Of a stretch of DNA of 64,000 nt, positions 11,766 through 23,898 are shown one piece after another; position 1 is the stretch's first letter; each line of letters starts with the position of its first letter. This stretch comes from Pseudisothecium myosuroides (Eukaryota; Streptophyta; Bryopsida; Hypnales; Lembophyllaceae). The notes beneath the pieces were generated by a model. That model made no database searches, had not been told where the DNA came from, and saw nothing but the letters and a program-made list of their open reading frames with translations. The DNA is taken from NCBI GenBank assembly GCA_951799445.1, contig OX637288.1, positions 29,987,288 to 30,051,287 of the forward strand, in the 5' to 3' direction. The translations under genes were made by a program, and so were the position numbers.

Positions 11766-12771
11766 TTTTGAAGAATCTCCAAATTCGTCAATCATCTTTT
11801 GAAGCAGGTTTATTTCGATAGATGTTTATTTCATACATCGATCATTCTGTAGGGAAAGTGAGACACAGTAGTGAATACACTATCACAGCCGCTCATATTG
11901 ATCTCAGTACAAGTTGCGGGCATTTTTGAAAATCCCTGAGTGTGAGAAGAAGGAATACTTTATGATCACGAAAATCTAGTGAGAAAGTGAGGAAGTGGCC
12001 AAATCTAGATTTCAAAGAACAAGAAATTTCTGAGTGCTGTCAGAAACCCTCAAAATCCACGGGCAAAGTCGTTTAATTTCTTGCATGTTGGCCAAGTTAT
12101 TGTTTTTTCTATGTTGATTTTCCAAGGGTAAATGTCTCGACTTCTCCATTGTACTGTACAACGCGTTGATTTCCCATGCGGTGGCAATAACACTCTCCAC
12201 AGTGTGAATTTCTGCTTTTCTTGCAGAGGGAGTATGAAAATCTGAGCGGAAGTGATCTTGCTGCAACAACAAGAGCGTGTGTGTTGCGGAGTTTTCAGTT
12301 TGTGAGGCCAGTTTCTCTTCACGTGTACTCAGAACTCATGCTGTCTTTCTTTGGGACCTCTGAAGCTCTTATCGACGAAATTTGGGAAGGGCTCACCTTG
12401 ATATTGGCAATCATTGGCTTAAAAAAATCCTAAAGTGCTCACTGGAGGTCAAGTTACTATGCAAGATCTTTCCTTTCGACACGAAATTCCAAGGATTAAC
12501 ATCTACACATTTGTCTAACATGGAAGGATCCATCAGACACTAAATCCTCACAATGGTATTATAGGATTAAGATTAACCCTATAATGATGCATCATACTAA
12601 ACGAGGAATATCAATAGTATCGTCATTGAATGTGTGACAAGTGTGCTACTGTCAATGAGAACATGCTTTGATCTGGTTTGTATCATGATGTACTAACGTA
12701 AATACTAGCATACCACTTTGGTTACAAACCTCTTTTTTAGACTGGTCAGGAGTTGGTCTAACACAATTTTA
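11766..12771. other. Intergenic DNA after the solo LTR
   Basis: No recognised gene. The open frame at about 12,221-12,433 follows a splice-acceptor-like TTCTTGCAG but resembles no family I know. Confidence 0.4.
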
Positions 12772-12967
12772 GCTACACTGAATAGGAGTTTTAAAGGGAC
12801 CCATACTAATTATTTGACATTTCACACTATATAAATATCTACCTTTGTTGCACATCAATAGTTATTGAAGTGTCCGGGGGTTGTACATCATGTTTCAAAC
12901 ATCTGCAATTTTCTTCAGTAAGTCCCTTTAATTTTTTGGTCCCCTTAATACCTTTATTCAGTGTAGC
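12772..12967. mobile_element. MITE with GCTACACTGAATA termini, TA target duplication
   Basis: A 196-bp unit bounded by inverted GCTACACTGAATA, with weaker pairing further in (AAAGGGACC against GGTCCCCTT). It is flanked by TA on both sides, so it is Tc1/mariner-type by target. No coding capacity. Confidence 0.6.
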
Positions 12968-13055
12968 TATTTTTCCCAATGCTCTCTAGTTTAAATTCAA
13001 GTCTATTTTGGTGTTCTCCATTTCCATCTCTCTTAAGATAGAAAGCCTAATTTAA

Positions 13056-13657
13056 CCCCTAAACGCCCCAAGAGCCCAAAAGTGTCTTCACATAGTTTCA
13101 AGTCCAATTCAAAGTGTTGTAACTTTTGCATCCAATGTTGGAATTCAATAAAAACTTGTTGGAAAATTTGCTCTCTCTCTCTCTCTCTCTTCTAGTTTGC
13201 ATGGTAAAGTTTTCAGATCAATCCAATATTGTACTGATTTTTTGGAAGCCAATCAAAGTTCACAAGCTCAGTTTGAGTTCACCAAACTGCATATGATGGC
13301 TACAACTTCAAGGGATTGTATCTCCAACAATTGAATGATATTTTTTTTGCCAATGTGTTTATATATTGGTTTTCAATCACTTTATAGTTTAAAGTTTTTT
13401 CATTTGAGTAGATTTAGAAATCGAATTTCACCTCCAAATGTGTTGCTAGGAAAATTTTAGAACCCTATTTCATCACTAAAACACTATAATCTTGCAATCT
13501 ATGTGGCCAAATCACTCCAAATTTGATTCATATCATCTACCACACGTACACTATAAGATTGTACAATTGAGATCTCTATAACTTAGTGACATTTAAATCT
13601 AAACACTTCAAAAACAATGATGTTTTTGAACCGCAAAAGGCCTTGTGCCTTTAGGGG
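13056..13657. mobile_element. TTAA element, short copy
   Basis: The left end is TTAA then CCCCTAAACG; the right end is GCCTTTAGGGG then TGAA, one substitution from TTAA. About 600 bp, shorter than its relatives, with a CT microsatellite near 13,171-13,190. The right end (AAAGGCCTTGTGCC) matches subfamily 1 in inverted orientation. Confidence 0.55.
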
Positions 13658-13661
13658 TGAA

Positions 13662-14596
13662 GTTGGATTGTCAATAGCTTCAGCGGTATCAACAGTCATT
13701 ACACTAGCTTGCTACAAGTGCAGAAAAATCTTAGCATCAGAATCTTCATTGCGTGATTCTTTGATTTTTTTTCTCTCTGTTCCTGCTACAATACATGATC
13801 CTTGTACTGTACAGTTTGGACAAAAATCTAGATTGGGTGTGTTTTATTAATGAACGAGGATAAAATTTGAAAGGTGTACATATTGCAGATGTTTTCGAAG
13901 CAAAGCTGCCTTGTAGATTGAGGAAAATAATGAGTTCCTTTGTAGAAGAAATTGAATAACATTAGTTTGCCCAAATCCAAAGCATAAACAAAAATAGTCA
14001 AGGAGAATTCCATTTTGAGATACCTCTGGAAACAAATAATTGGAGTCATTGATTGCTTGATTGTGTGAAACGGGTTGTTGATAAATTAAGACCAATTTCA
14101 CAGTTAAATGCAATGTCCTTCCCTATGAAGCAGGCTAGGGCCCAAGGCAAATTAACCTTATTCCAATGAGCTTGTGCAAAAAAAACTTCAAATATACATT
14201 GCTTGGAGCTACTATGAAGCACATAAGTAATGTATACATAGCCATTATGGACCCACTACCCAATATTTCACAAGCTAAAGCATAAAAAAAGTGTAGATAT
14301 TATCTAATATTTCACAAGCTAAAACATTAGAAAAGTGTAGATATAGACATAATTGGACTGACAATCAATAACATGCATGCATACCTTCCAACATTCAAAG
14401 AAATTTACAAAGCAACATATATTGTTACGTATAAATATGAATCAAAAACAATTTCTCACTGTAAAGGCCTTAAAATTGAATATGGCTATTATATAAATAA
14501 AAAATGATATTTATTGCATATCTATATAAAGTGTAATACTTGCAAATAAATTACAAATGATAACCAATATATAAATAGCTATAGAAAGGTGTTAAT
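13662..14596. other. AT-rich region downstream of the P450 gene
   Basis: Presumably holds the 3' untranslated region of the minus-strand P450 gene and intergenic DNA. A repeated phrase, ATTTCACAAGCTAAA, occurs twice near 14,265-14,325. Nothing else was recognised. Confidence 0.4.
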
Positions 14597-16975
14597 TTAA
14601 GGAATGGACAAGTGAGTCTTTGGAATGGCAGTCAAAGGGTGAGCTAGCACATTTGCAATTCCTTCACCTTCGGACATATCTAAATCCATAGGTTGCAAAC
14701 CATTAGGAAGAGACCAATCAAAAGATTGCATAAAAGTTGCAACCATAATGTGAACCAATGTTGACGCTAGCATGATGCCTGGACATTGTCTCCGCCCTGC
14801 TCCAAATGGTAGTACTTCGAAGTTTTTGCCTTCAAATTGCATATTAGCACAAGGCATCCCATCCAAAAATCTTTCAGGCTTGAAAGTCATAGGATCCTCC
14901 CACGTCCTTGGATCTCGAGCAATTGCTGCAATATTTACATAAACCATTGTTTTCCCTGGTATGTCATACCCCAAAACCTTGCAAGTTTTTTCACTCAAAT
15001 GAGGAACTAACAATGGGACTACTGGGTGAAGACGAAAGTTTTCTTTCACAACGGCTTGTAAATACTTGAGGTTGGGAACATCCGCATCTTCAACTCTTCG
15101 AGACTTGCCAACAACAGTGTCAAGTTCTGCTTGCACCTTCTTCATCACAATAGGATTGCAAATACATTCTGCAATTGCCCATTCTATTGTATCGGTAGTT
15201 GTACTCATACTTGCTATAAAAGCATTCTGTTTTTCAAAAGAAATGAAAAGTTAGAGGTGCACTATTTAAATCTATTCACAAGAAGAACTTGAAGACTTGA
15301 GATCAACAATATAATTTAAAAGCTTTGACAAGAGAATAGAAACCATTTATATGTGAATTTCAACATGTAATTTTCTAACAAACAAATCATCAACTTCAAC
15401 ATGAAAATACCTTCAATTAGTCCGCCCATGACTATCATTTACTTCTTAACACCCTAAACTAAAAGGTCTATAAATTAAATAAATTTTAAATAAAATAAAA
15501 TAAAATTCTTAATAGCCTGTACTTAATGAAAAGGAAATGCACTCTTACCCACAATGTACTACTGACGTTGTCGTTGGTGATGTCAAATTGCAATGTCTCA
15601 TCCTCCATTTGGTCTAAAAGAACATCTACCATATCTTTGACAAAAACTGAACCACTCTTCCGTTGTACAATGTGCTCAGATATGATTGGTGACATGAAAG
15701 CATCCATTCTCTCTTTCAACTCTCGCATTTGTCTTTCAAGCCCAAAGATGTCCATCCACTTGAACACAGGGATGAAGTCTCCCGGATTTATAATTTGGGA
15801 ATACTTGGTAATGTCTGACAAAATCTTTCTAAAAATGCTCACTTGCTTGAGTTCTTGTTCATTATGTTTCTTCCCGGAAGTCACTTCCATGAAACGCCTT
15901 TTGAGAATCACGCGCGACATGATGTTAGTTATGGCCACTTCAATGTGACTCCTCACAGACACCACTATAACACCATCTTGGGGAATTGTACGCAGTACAT
16001 GAGCAATTTCTTCTGTTCGCACATTTGTTGCTAGTTGAAGTTGTTTGTTGGTATTGAGCTGTATGTATAGTATCTTCTTCAAGTGCAGCCTCTCAGGTGA
16101 GTCTGACACCATGGCTACATCTGATATCAAATATGGTCACAATTGTTAAAAAATAGATGATTTTCAAATACAAAAAATTAAAGTGAATTGAAAAGGACTT
16201 AAATGAAATGGCTTTCTAATTCAAGTTTAGAAACGAAGGAATTTCAAATGCCTAGGGTTCTAAAAAACATAAGTACTTTAAATTGGAGGTGTCAGTTAGA
16301 CAATTGAAATGGCACTGAGTTATGTACACCCATTATTAGCATTGCCCCAATGTGTCACCTGCATTTAGATCAAAAAGTGTAAAAGAAAACTAGATATTGA
16401 TTACTCATGATTTACACTATCAAAACATAAAAGTCTATGAAACCGTACTCTTGTATTTTTTCGTAGATCTAGAAACACTATTTTGAAAATTTGTAACTTA
16501 TTTGCAGTACATTATCCATATAATGCATGCTAAAGTGCATTGGAATGCCCTTTCAGTTGCAAATGAGATCTAATAAAAAAAAAATTAGATCAGTACCTCC
16601 AGGAACAATCACATCTGAAAAAGAGGCTGCGATCCGGTTTGCAAAATTGGAGCCTTGGTTCTTGAGAATCTCCTCCGCTGCAGCAGGGGAGGTGGCCACC
16701 ACAACTAGCCTTGGCCCCAACCATATGGACAACAGTGGCCCATAAGTCTCGGCCAGTTTGGCAAAATCCCGTTGTGGGAATTTGCCCAACAAGTGAAAGG
16801 AACCAATGATGGGAAGACCCCGTGGGCCTGGAGGTAAATTCTTGTATTTCTGCTTGTGAGCAGCTTGGCAAGCAGAAGAATGCCAAGCACCACTGCACTG
16901 ACAATCTGCACAGCACCATCGCCACATTATTTCATGTGCTTGCGCACAGCAACTAATTTGAGCAAACATTTTCAT
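14597..16975 (-). CDS. Cytochrome P450 monooxygenase, CYP71-clan type (possibly damaged at the N-terminus)
   Basis: Three exons: 16975-16597, 16120-15549 and 15226-14597. Introns are GT-AG of 476 bp (phase 1) and 322 bp (phase 0). The joined product is about 526 residues, normal for an ER-bound plant P450 that hydroxylates small molecules with electrons from P450 reductase. Visible motifs: proline hinge LPPGPRGLP, K-helix ExxR (ENFR, about 379-382), PERF, and heme loop FGAGRRQCPG with ligand Cys about 465. Oddities: the I-helix reads STTTDT where AGTDT is usual; the C-helix WxxxR motif is replaced (RLHLKK); the only ATG in the catalytic frame (16,975) gives a Cys-rich start without a membrane anchor. 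An anchor-like stretch, IVSAVVLGILLLAKLL, lies in another frame just upstream of the hinge, behind ATG AAA TAA. This implies a frameshift, and thus a decaying gene or a sequence error. Substrate is unknown. Confidence 0.8.
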
Positions 16976-17191
16976 TGAGACTCAACTGATAAGCCACACA
17001 TTCATATGGTTGCACGTTGTGTAGATATAGTTTGAGCAAATTTTTGAGACCAAACTGATATCTATACATGCATTCTGTGGAGAATAATAACTCTACTTTG
17101 AGAAAACATTTTCAAGAGACGAAACTGACATGTAAACATTCACATGGTTGCACATTGTACTGATCTAGTTTGAGCAAATTTTTGAGATTTA

Positions 17192-17485
17192 AGGTAACTA
17201 CACCTAAAATCGACAGTTTAAGCAATTCAGCTAATTTCAGCATGGATCTCATTATTATATTGGAAAACTTTTTGTGAGATCTTATTGGTAGTCCAAAAGG
17301 GATTCAAGATTCTCTAAGAATGCATTTTTCAGACAACCTATGAATAAACTATGAGTATTCAAAATGCTGAAAATAGGTGTTTCTAAAAACCGCCCATAGA
17401 CTCTTATGAATAGTGGGAGTACATTTTAGACAAGAATTTGTAGGGGTTGGTTTTAGAAAGGGGTTGAAATTGGATGTAGCTACCT
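17192..17485. mobile_element. AGGTAA-type MITE in the P450 upstream region
   Basis: It begins AGGTAACTACACCTAAAATC after TA and ends TGTAGCTACCT before TG, so the target duplication is probably a mutated TA. It is 294 bp, about 220 bp upstream of the P450 ATG, close enough to touch its promoter. The interior (AAGGGATTCAAGATTCTC, TGAGTATTC) recurs in inverted form at about 26,366-26,650. Confidence 0.6.
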
Positions 17486-17628
17486 TGCCTGATATCTACA
17501 CGTGCATTCTGCAGAGCATAAAGACTTGACTTTGAGAAAACATTTCCAAGAGACCAAACTGACTGACATCTACACATTCACATGGTTGCATATTGTATCT
17601 AGTTTGAGCAAAAAAATTAGCAATTTAA

Positions 17629-18560
17629 CCCCTGAAGGACCGAGGCCTTTTTTCTGCCAAAAAACACTGAAAACTGCCATTTCTATAGCAAAGAATAAAA
17701 AAAATTGAAAAATGTTTTTTTTTCACATCCAACCATAGGATCTTACACCTAACTAGTATAAGAATGTGTGGAATTTTTTTTAGAATTTTTGACCACACAG
17801 ATTGCAAGATATTTGCATTTAAAGTGAAAAAAACAAGTTTTTCAGCACATTGCGGGACTAGATTTTTTGACTTTAAACATTTTTAACTTAAAATTTTTGC
17901 ACTACAGAGTTTTGAGCTTTTATTTTTCATAGTGGAGAATTGAGTTGAGAGTCTAGAAAAAAAATAATATTAAAAAAAAACTTAATTATCATTCTTAAAA
18001 AAATTGTTAAGTAGATGTAGGTACAAGATAGAAGGAAAATCTAAAACATTCATATATTTTAGATGGAATTAAAATGCACTAATCCCAATGGTGAGATTGT
18101 TCTAACAAGTAAATCAGACCATCCAAAAAAAAAATTTGAAAAATTTGAAAAATTGCATTCAGAAATGAATCCCAAAGTTATTTTTTTTCAAGAAGATGCT
18201 TTAACTGCCCGAAAAACAAGAATGTCCATAACTTTCTCATAACATATCCAAATGAAATGAATCAAAGCTTTCCGGAAAGCCAAAAATATAATCTATGAGA
18301 AAAAAAATATTAAAAAAAAAAATTCAAATTTTTGTCCCTTTCTTTTTTGCTGCCCGAGCTGCCCCCCGTAGCCTGTTTTGAGCTTATATGGTCATAACTT
18401 TTTTCCCGGGCACCGATTGTGAAAAAAATTATATTCCCTTGAAGCTAATCAGTTTTTCTACCTCCAAAAAAAGTTTCAAAAAATTAAGAGAAAATTTCAG
18501 CCCGTAGGTACCTGCCCGAAAACGCATTTGTCCCCCGTAGGGACAATGGTCCTTTAGGGG
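17629..18560. mobile_element. TTAA element, subfamily 1
   Basis: 932 bp between TTAA at 17,625-17,628 and 18,561-18,564. Termini are CCCCTGAAGGACC and GGTCCTTTAGGGG. After the terminal repeats the two ends differ (GAGGCC against ATTGTCCC), so the element has a fixed polarity. No ORF of transposase character. Confidence 0.8.
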
Positions 18561-18564
18561 TTAA

Positions 18565-19028
18565 ACTGATATGGATACTCATGAGCCAGACAGAGAGCCT
18601 GCACAAGATTGTTCAGAAAGTAGAGATTGAAATGAAGCGTACACTCATGATCATTGTCACCATGGCTGAGAAGTTTGATGGTCGGGCTGCCGCAATTTGA
18701 AAGAATGTACTCAGAATTCACTCTTGAGTCACAGTGCCTACTTCAAAGCTCTGCAAGACAGTATGCTAATGGCACTGCATGTTGGCTCCCATTATATAGT
18801 GTGAGCCAGCATAACATGTGTTGATGTTGCCTTGGTTCTACAGTGACGTGTGTCTCTATATCCTCCACCTGGCTAATGCATCAATAGTTATGATGAAGCA
18901 CTGTTGGAGTGTGGAATATACCACACCATCACTGTAGAGCTATTGAATGTTATGAGGGTGTACAAATCCTTGGAGCATGTTGATAATTCAAGTGGACAAG
19001 AAAAATCAGTATTAAATTTGACAATGTG
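18565..19028. other. Intergenic DNA
   Basis: Separates a TTAA element from the duplicated block and contains no recognised gene. Confidence 0.4.
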
Positions 19029-19545
19029 ATCTTTTGAAATTGACTTTTTGAATACTACCTTGTTGGAGGAATCATGACCCCGGTACGCAACTCCCATATT
19101 ATATTATATGGTCCTAATTATAATCACTTATAATGCATTTTAATCCAATTTCAAGGGGTGTAATTTGTTTTAATCTCTAAAAACATTTCATGTTTAGAGG
19201 TTTATAAACTGCTTCAAAATATTTGTCTTCAAAGCAAGTCAAAATCTTCATCAATATTTTTTTTTTTAAAGAATCTAACTATGGGATCCTTTGGCTAACT
19301 TGTTCAAGGACATTTTCCCAAAAAATTTAAGTAAATATCTCCACTGATTGCAAGTTCAATGTGCCTAAACTTCAAAATGTATGCTTCTCTAATCCTTCCA
19401 AAAGGTGATGTTTTGTATTTCAACATGTTTAGAAAAAAACATGTGTGTCCTATGACTTGCACATTTATTTGATATGCTAGGAAATGGATTGAAAATATAT
19501 GTTAAAAAATTTTACCATAAAAACTTTCATATTCATTTTTCTTTT
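19029..19545. repeat. Duplicated block, copy 2, first part
   Basis: Matches 1-530 with few differences, for example the shared TTGTTGGAGGAATCATGACC. The match breaks at about 19,545, after which unrelated sequence follows. Confidence 0.8.
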
Positions 19546-20335
19546 AATTGTAAAGTGGAAGGTGTTCTTGAGTGAAAGACAAAGCTAATAGACTAATAAC
19601 TTTTGGAAGAATTTGAGAATTGTTAATTACAATGGTGAGATTGTTTTAGTAAACAATTAACATCCTTGATTTTGATTTTGATTTGAAAATTTTCAAAAAT
19701 TGAGAGCAAAAAACAACTTCATATGTTTTTTCTACCTTCATTGCCCGCAAAATAAAACTCCTCATAACTTTTACCTCATTCTTTGGAATTCAATGGTTCA
19801 AATGTTGTTGAGTAGGTATCAATCTATACAATCCCCAAAAAATATTTAATATTTTTTTAGAATATATTTTGTCTTGCCTAGTTTGACATTGAAATTGAAA
19901 ATACCCTTCTAACTTTGCAATATTTATTGGAATGACATGAACAAAGTTTCACATGTAGATTATCATGAGTAGCATCCTAAAACTGTATGTAAAATTTCCA
20001 AATTATGAAGTCAATCGAGCTTGCCTAAGTTCTTGAAAAGCCCAAAGTAGGCTCCTTGAACCTTTAGGGATTAATGTAGAAAGCACTTATAGCCCTTTCA
20101 ACAGAGAATCTAGAAATGTAATTATATACGTCAAATGCATAATTATTCTTTGAGGACAATAATTGCATTAAATACCTAATTATATGAATTTTTTTAATAC
20201 ATATATCATAGGCCAAGCTATTCAATTTTTTGGGCTTTTTAATAAAAATAATTAAACACTGTGAATGAATTCTAATTTTAATTGGAAGGAACTTCTTGAA
20301 TGGTTCAAAAAAAATTATGCATAGGTGTTTCAATT

Positions 20336-20388
<53 letters not shown>

Positions 20389-20453
20389 ACCTAACATTTT
20401 CTACACCTCATTTTATTTAATTTGGTCTTCACCTAACTTTTTGGTCTTTTTAA
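19546..20453. other. AT-rich intergenic DNA
   Basis: No gene was recognised. GAACCTTTAGGGATTAA near 20,060-20,076 resembles the right end of a TTAA element whose left end I could not find. Confidence 0.4.
20339..20385. repeat. TA microsatellite, 47 bp
   Basis: Uninterrupted TA dinucleotides. A second such tract lies at 38,169-38,197. Confidence 0.95.
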
Positions 20454-21288
20454 CCCCTAAAGTCCTGTTGTTCCGTTGTTCCGTTGTCCCGTTGTTCCGT
20501 TGGATTTTGGGCAAGCTCCTATAGTCTCAATATTTGTTGTAATTTTCTGATTTTTTTTCATAGATAGTTAATCACATTAGTTTTCCGAAAACGTAATTTT
20601 TATTTCAATTGGTGCCCGGGAGCAAAAGTTATGGCACAAAAACCACAAATTTTAGTTCGGCGGGCAGAAAAAAAACTCACAAAAACTTTAAATTAAAAAT
20701 TAATTTTTTTTTCAATAGAGGTTTTATTTTTATCTACATGGGAAGCTTTGATTCATTCCATTTGGATTTGTTATGCAAAAGTTATGGACAATCTTATTTT
20801 TGAGGGCAATTAGAGCATCTTCTTGAAAAAATAACTTGTAGGATTCATTTCTGAACTCAATTTTGACATTTTTTCCAAAAAAAAGGTTCACAAGGTTAAG
20901 ATTTTTTGCTAAAACAATCTCACCATTGAAATTAGTGTATTTCTAACTCTATCTTAGAGCTACTAATGATTTAATTTTTCCTTCAATCTTGAACCTACAT
21001 CTACTTAACAATTTTTTTAATGAGTGAAAGCTAAGTGTTTCTTTAGCCCAAAAAATGTAGTTGAGCAAGGTGCAAAAAAATTTGATTCTTTCACTTTAAA
21101 TGCAAATATCTTGCAATCTACACGGTCAAAGTTTCTGAAATTTCTTCCACACATACTTACACTAGTCTAGTACAAGATCCCATGGTTAAATATGCAAAAC
21201 ACGCATTAAATTTATTTTTTGCTCTTTGCTATAGAAATGGCAGTTTTGAGTGGTTCTTAATGGGAAAATGGCCTTGGGACTTCAGAGG
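20454..21288. mobile_element. TTAA element, subfamily 1, inverted
   Basis: 835 bp between TTAA at 20,450-20,453 and 21,289-21,292. The left end is CCCCTAAAGTCC; the right end is degenerate (GACTTCAGAGG). Near the left end is a short run of GTTGTTCC/GTTGTCCC repeats. The right half (ATAGAAATGGCAGTTTTGAG) is the reverse of the left half of 17,629-18,560. Confidence 0.7.
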
Positions 21289-21923
21289 TTAATTTGATAT
21301 AGTTTTTACAAAAGCCATCCTCTAAGTCGTTCAAATTTTGATGATCCCTACGTACAATACAAGATTTTTGTACCCAAGAAATATGACCCGATAGAAAGCG
21401 GACAATATTGAATGTTAAGTTAAGGTCCTCTAAAAGTGGCCACTAACACCGAGGTGCATTTTTCTTTCTTCAATGTACCAATAGTGTACATTTCAAGAGG
21501 TGGTCGCTTTTAGTGGCCATTGTGTTTCAACTGCAAAAATTTGTGACTAATTCCATGAAGTTCCAAAAAATATGAAACGACTTGGATTTGATGCCAATTC
21601 CATTTTTCTTCCTACAAAAATTCACCGAAGATTGTTTCAAGAACTTTAACTTCTCCCCAAATGCAATCAGCTCCGAAAAGGTCGTTTCAAGAGCAGACTA
21701 CCTTAGTGTTATAATATGGGCCCATTCATTTGAATTGATGAGTTTCTATCTGTACTGTGTACTACGGGACAACAATGAAGCGATGAGGACAAAAGGTGGT
21801 AATGCCCTGCACGGTACGTAACCACAAGGCAATGAGAAAAAAATAAAAATGCTGCAATGTCATGCACATTCCATGATCCTTACAGAACCCTTGCGCAACA
21901 CTTGCCACAAGTTTATAAGTATA

Positions 21924-22224
21924 AGGTAGTCTGCTCTTGAAGCAGCCATTTAAGAGCTGAGTGCCTTTAGGGGAAGGTAAACTCATTGAAACAATTTTCA
22001 ATTAATTTTTGTAGGAAGAAAGATGGAATTGGCATCTAACCCAAGTTGTTTCATATTTTTTGGACCTTCGAGGAATTAGTTACAAATTTTTGAAGTTGAA
22101 TTGCAATGGTCACCAAAAGCGAGCACCTCCTGAAATGTACACTATTAGTGCATTGAAGAAAGCAAAATGTACCTCTGTGTCCTGTTCGCTTTTAGTACGC
22201 TGTCGCTTTTAGAGCCGACTACCC
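21924..22224. mobile_element. AGGTAG-type MITE, TA target duplication
   Basis: 301 bp, starting AGGTAGTCTGCTCTTGAAGC and ending GAGCCGACTACCC, with TA on both sides. It is the reverse orientation of the copy at 23,597-23,898. Confidence 0.7.
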
Positions 22225-23175
22225 TACTAGCCAAACCTAAATCTATATATAGGAAGAAGGCAAGAGACAGGGGAAACACAAAACACATGGCAAATTACAA
22301 GAACGCTCATTGCACTCTAGGTTTTCATTGTGAATATCAGATGAAACAATTGGATGATATTTCTTTGGGATGCAGAATGTGACGGATTTTGTAACAAGAG
22401 TTGTAGTTGTAATAGGGGGCGTGACATTGCCTACTTAATATAATAGATTATGTATGAAGTGTCATGTGTAATCTCACCAATAGAGTGCACTCAATGATAT
22501 TTTGGTTGTAAGCATATTCAAAATTTTAAAAGTGAATATCTCCACCGATTGCAAGTTCAATGTGCCTAAACTTCAAAATGTACGCTTCTCAAACCCTTCC
22601 AAAAGGTGGTGTTCTGTCTTTCAACACTTTTAGAAAAAGAGCATGTACGTTCTATAATTTGCACATCTTTTTGATATGCTAGGAAATGGATTGAAAATGT
22701 ATGTTAAAAAAATTTTACCATAAAAAATTTCATATTCACTTTTTTTCAAGAGGTGGTTGCTTTTAGTGATCACTGCATTTCAACTTCAAAAATTTGTAAC
22801 TAATTCCACAAAGGTCCAAAAAATATGAAATAACTCGGGTTCAATGCCAATTCCATTTTTCTTTGTACAAAAATTCTCTGAAGATTGTTTCAAGAACTTT
22901 AACTTCCCCCAAAATGCAATCAGCTCTGAATAGGTCGTTTCAAGAACAGACTACCTTAGTGTTATAATATGGGCCCATTCATTTGAGTTGATGAGTTTCT
23001 ATCTGTACTGTGTACTACGGGACAACAACGAAGCGATGAGGAACAAAAGGTGGTAATGCCCTGCACGGTACGTAACCACAAGGCAATGAGCCAAAAAAAA
23101 AGGTGCTGCAATGTCATGCACATTCCATGATCCTTACAGAGCCCTTGCGTAACGCTTGCCACAAGTTTATAAGTA

Positions 23176-23501
23176 AGGTAGAAGGTCCATAAACCAACCA
23201 TCTAAGCACTGGAACTGAATTTCAGGCAGGTGAAACTTCTCAAAATATTTTTCAGTGAATTTTCCTTCAAAGACAAGAGGAGTTGGCATCTAATCCAAGT
23301 CGTTTCATATTTTTTGGATCATTTTTGAATTAGTTATGAAATTTTGAAGTTGAACTACCCTAGGGCTCTAAAACCGCCCACCCCTGAAATGTACACTGTT
23401 GGTACATCAGTGAAGGCTATGAAAAAACAACATGTATAAACTGTGTACATTTATGGGGTGGGCGGTTCTAAATGCCCGAACTGTTCTCGAGCCTTCTACC
23501 T
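23176..23501. mobile_element. AGGTAG-type MITE, TA target duplication
   Basis: 326 bp with termini AGGTAGAAGG and CCTTCTACCT flanked by TA. It shares the central TTCATATTTTTTGGA block with its relatives. Confidence 0.65.
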
Positions 23502-23596
23502 TATAAGCTACTAGCCAAACCTAAATCTATACATAGGAAGAAGGCAAGAGACAAGGGAAACACAAAACACATGGCAAATTACAAGAACGCTCATTA

Positions 23597-23898
23597 GGGT
23601 AGTCGGCTCTAAAAGCGACCGCGTTCTAAAAGCAAACATGACACAGAGGTACATTTTGCTTTCTTCAATGTACCCATAGTGTACATTTCAGGAGGTGCTC
23701 GCTTTTGGTGACCGCTACATTTCAACTTCAAAAATGTGTAACTAATTCCACAAAAGTCCAAAAAATATGAAACAACTTGGGTTAGATGCCAATTCCATTT
23801 TTCTTCCTATGAAAATTAACTGGAAATTGTTTCAATGAGTTTACCTTCCCCACAAAGGCAATCAGCTCTTAAATGGACGCTTCAAGAGCAGACTACCT
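23597..23898. mobile_element. AGGTAG-type MITE with a nearby empty site for comparison
   Basis: 302 bp with termini GGGTAGTCGGCTCT and GCAGACTACCT flanked by TA. The duplicated block has an unoccupied counterpart at about 22,312-22,345 (CTCATTGCACTCTAGG). Comparison with CTCATTA...TACACTTTAGG shows a clean insertion with a 2-bp target duplication, supporting TA as the target. Confidence 0.75.

Noticed and set aside
12221..12433. 70-codon frame after a TTCTTGCAG acceptor-like site
   Set aside because: No recognisable family, partner exon or codon bias.
17629..18560. PIF/Harbinger (Tourist) assignment for the TTAA elements
   Set aside because: Tourist elements use TTA/TAA and start with GG; these start with CCCC after TTAA and share one TTAA when adjacent.
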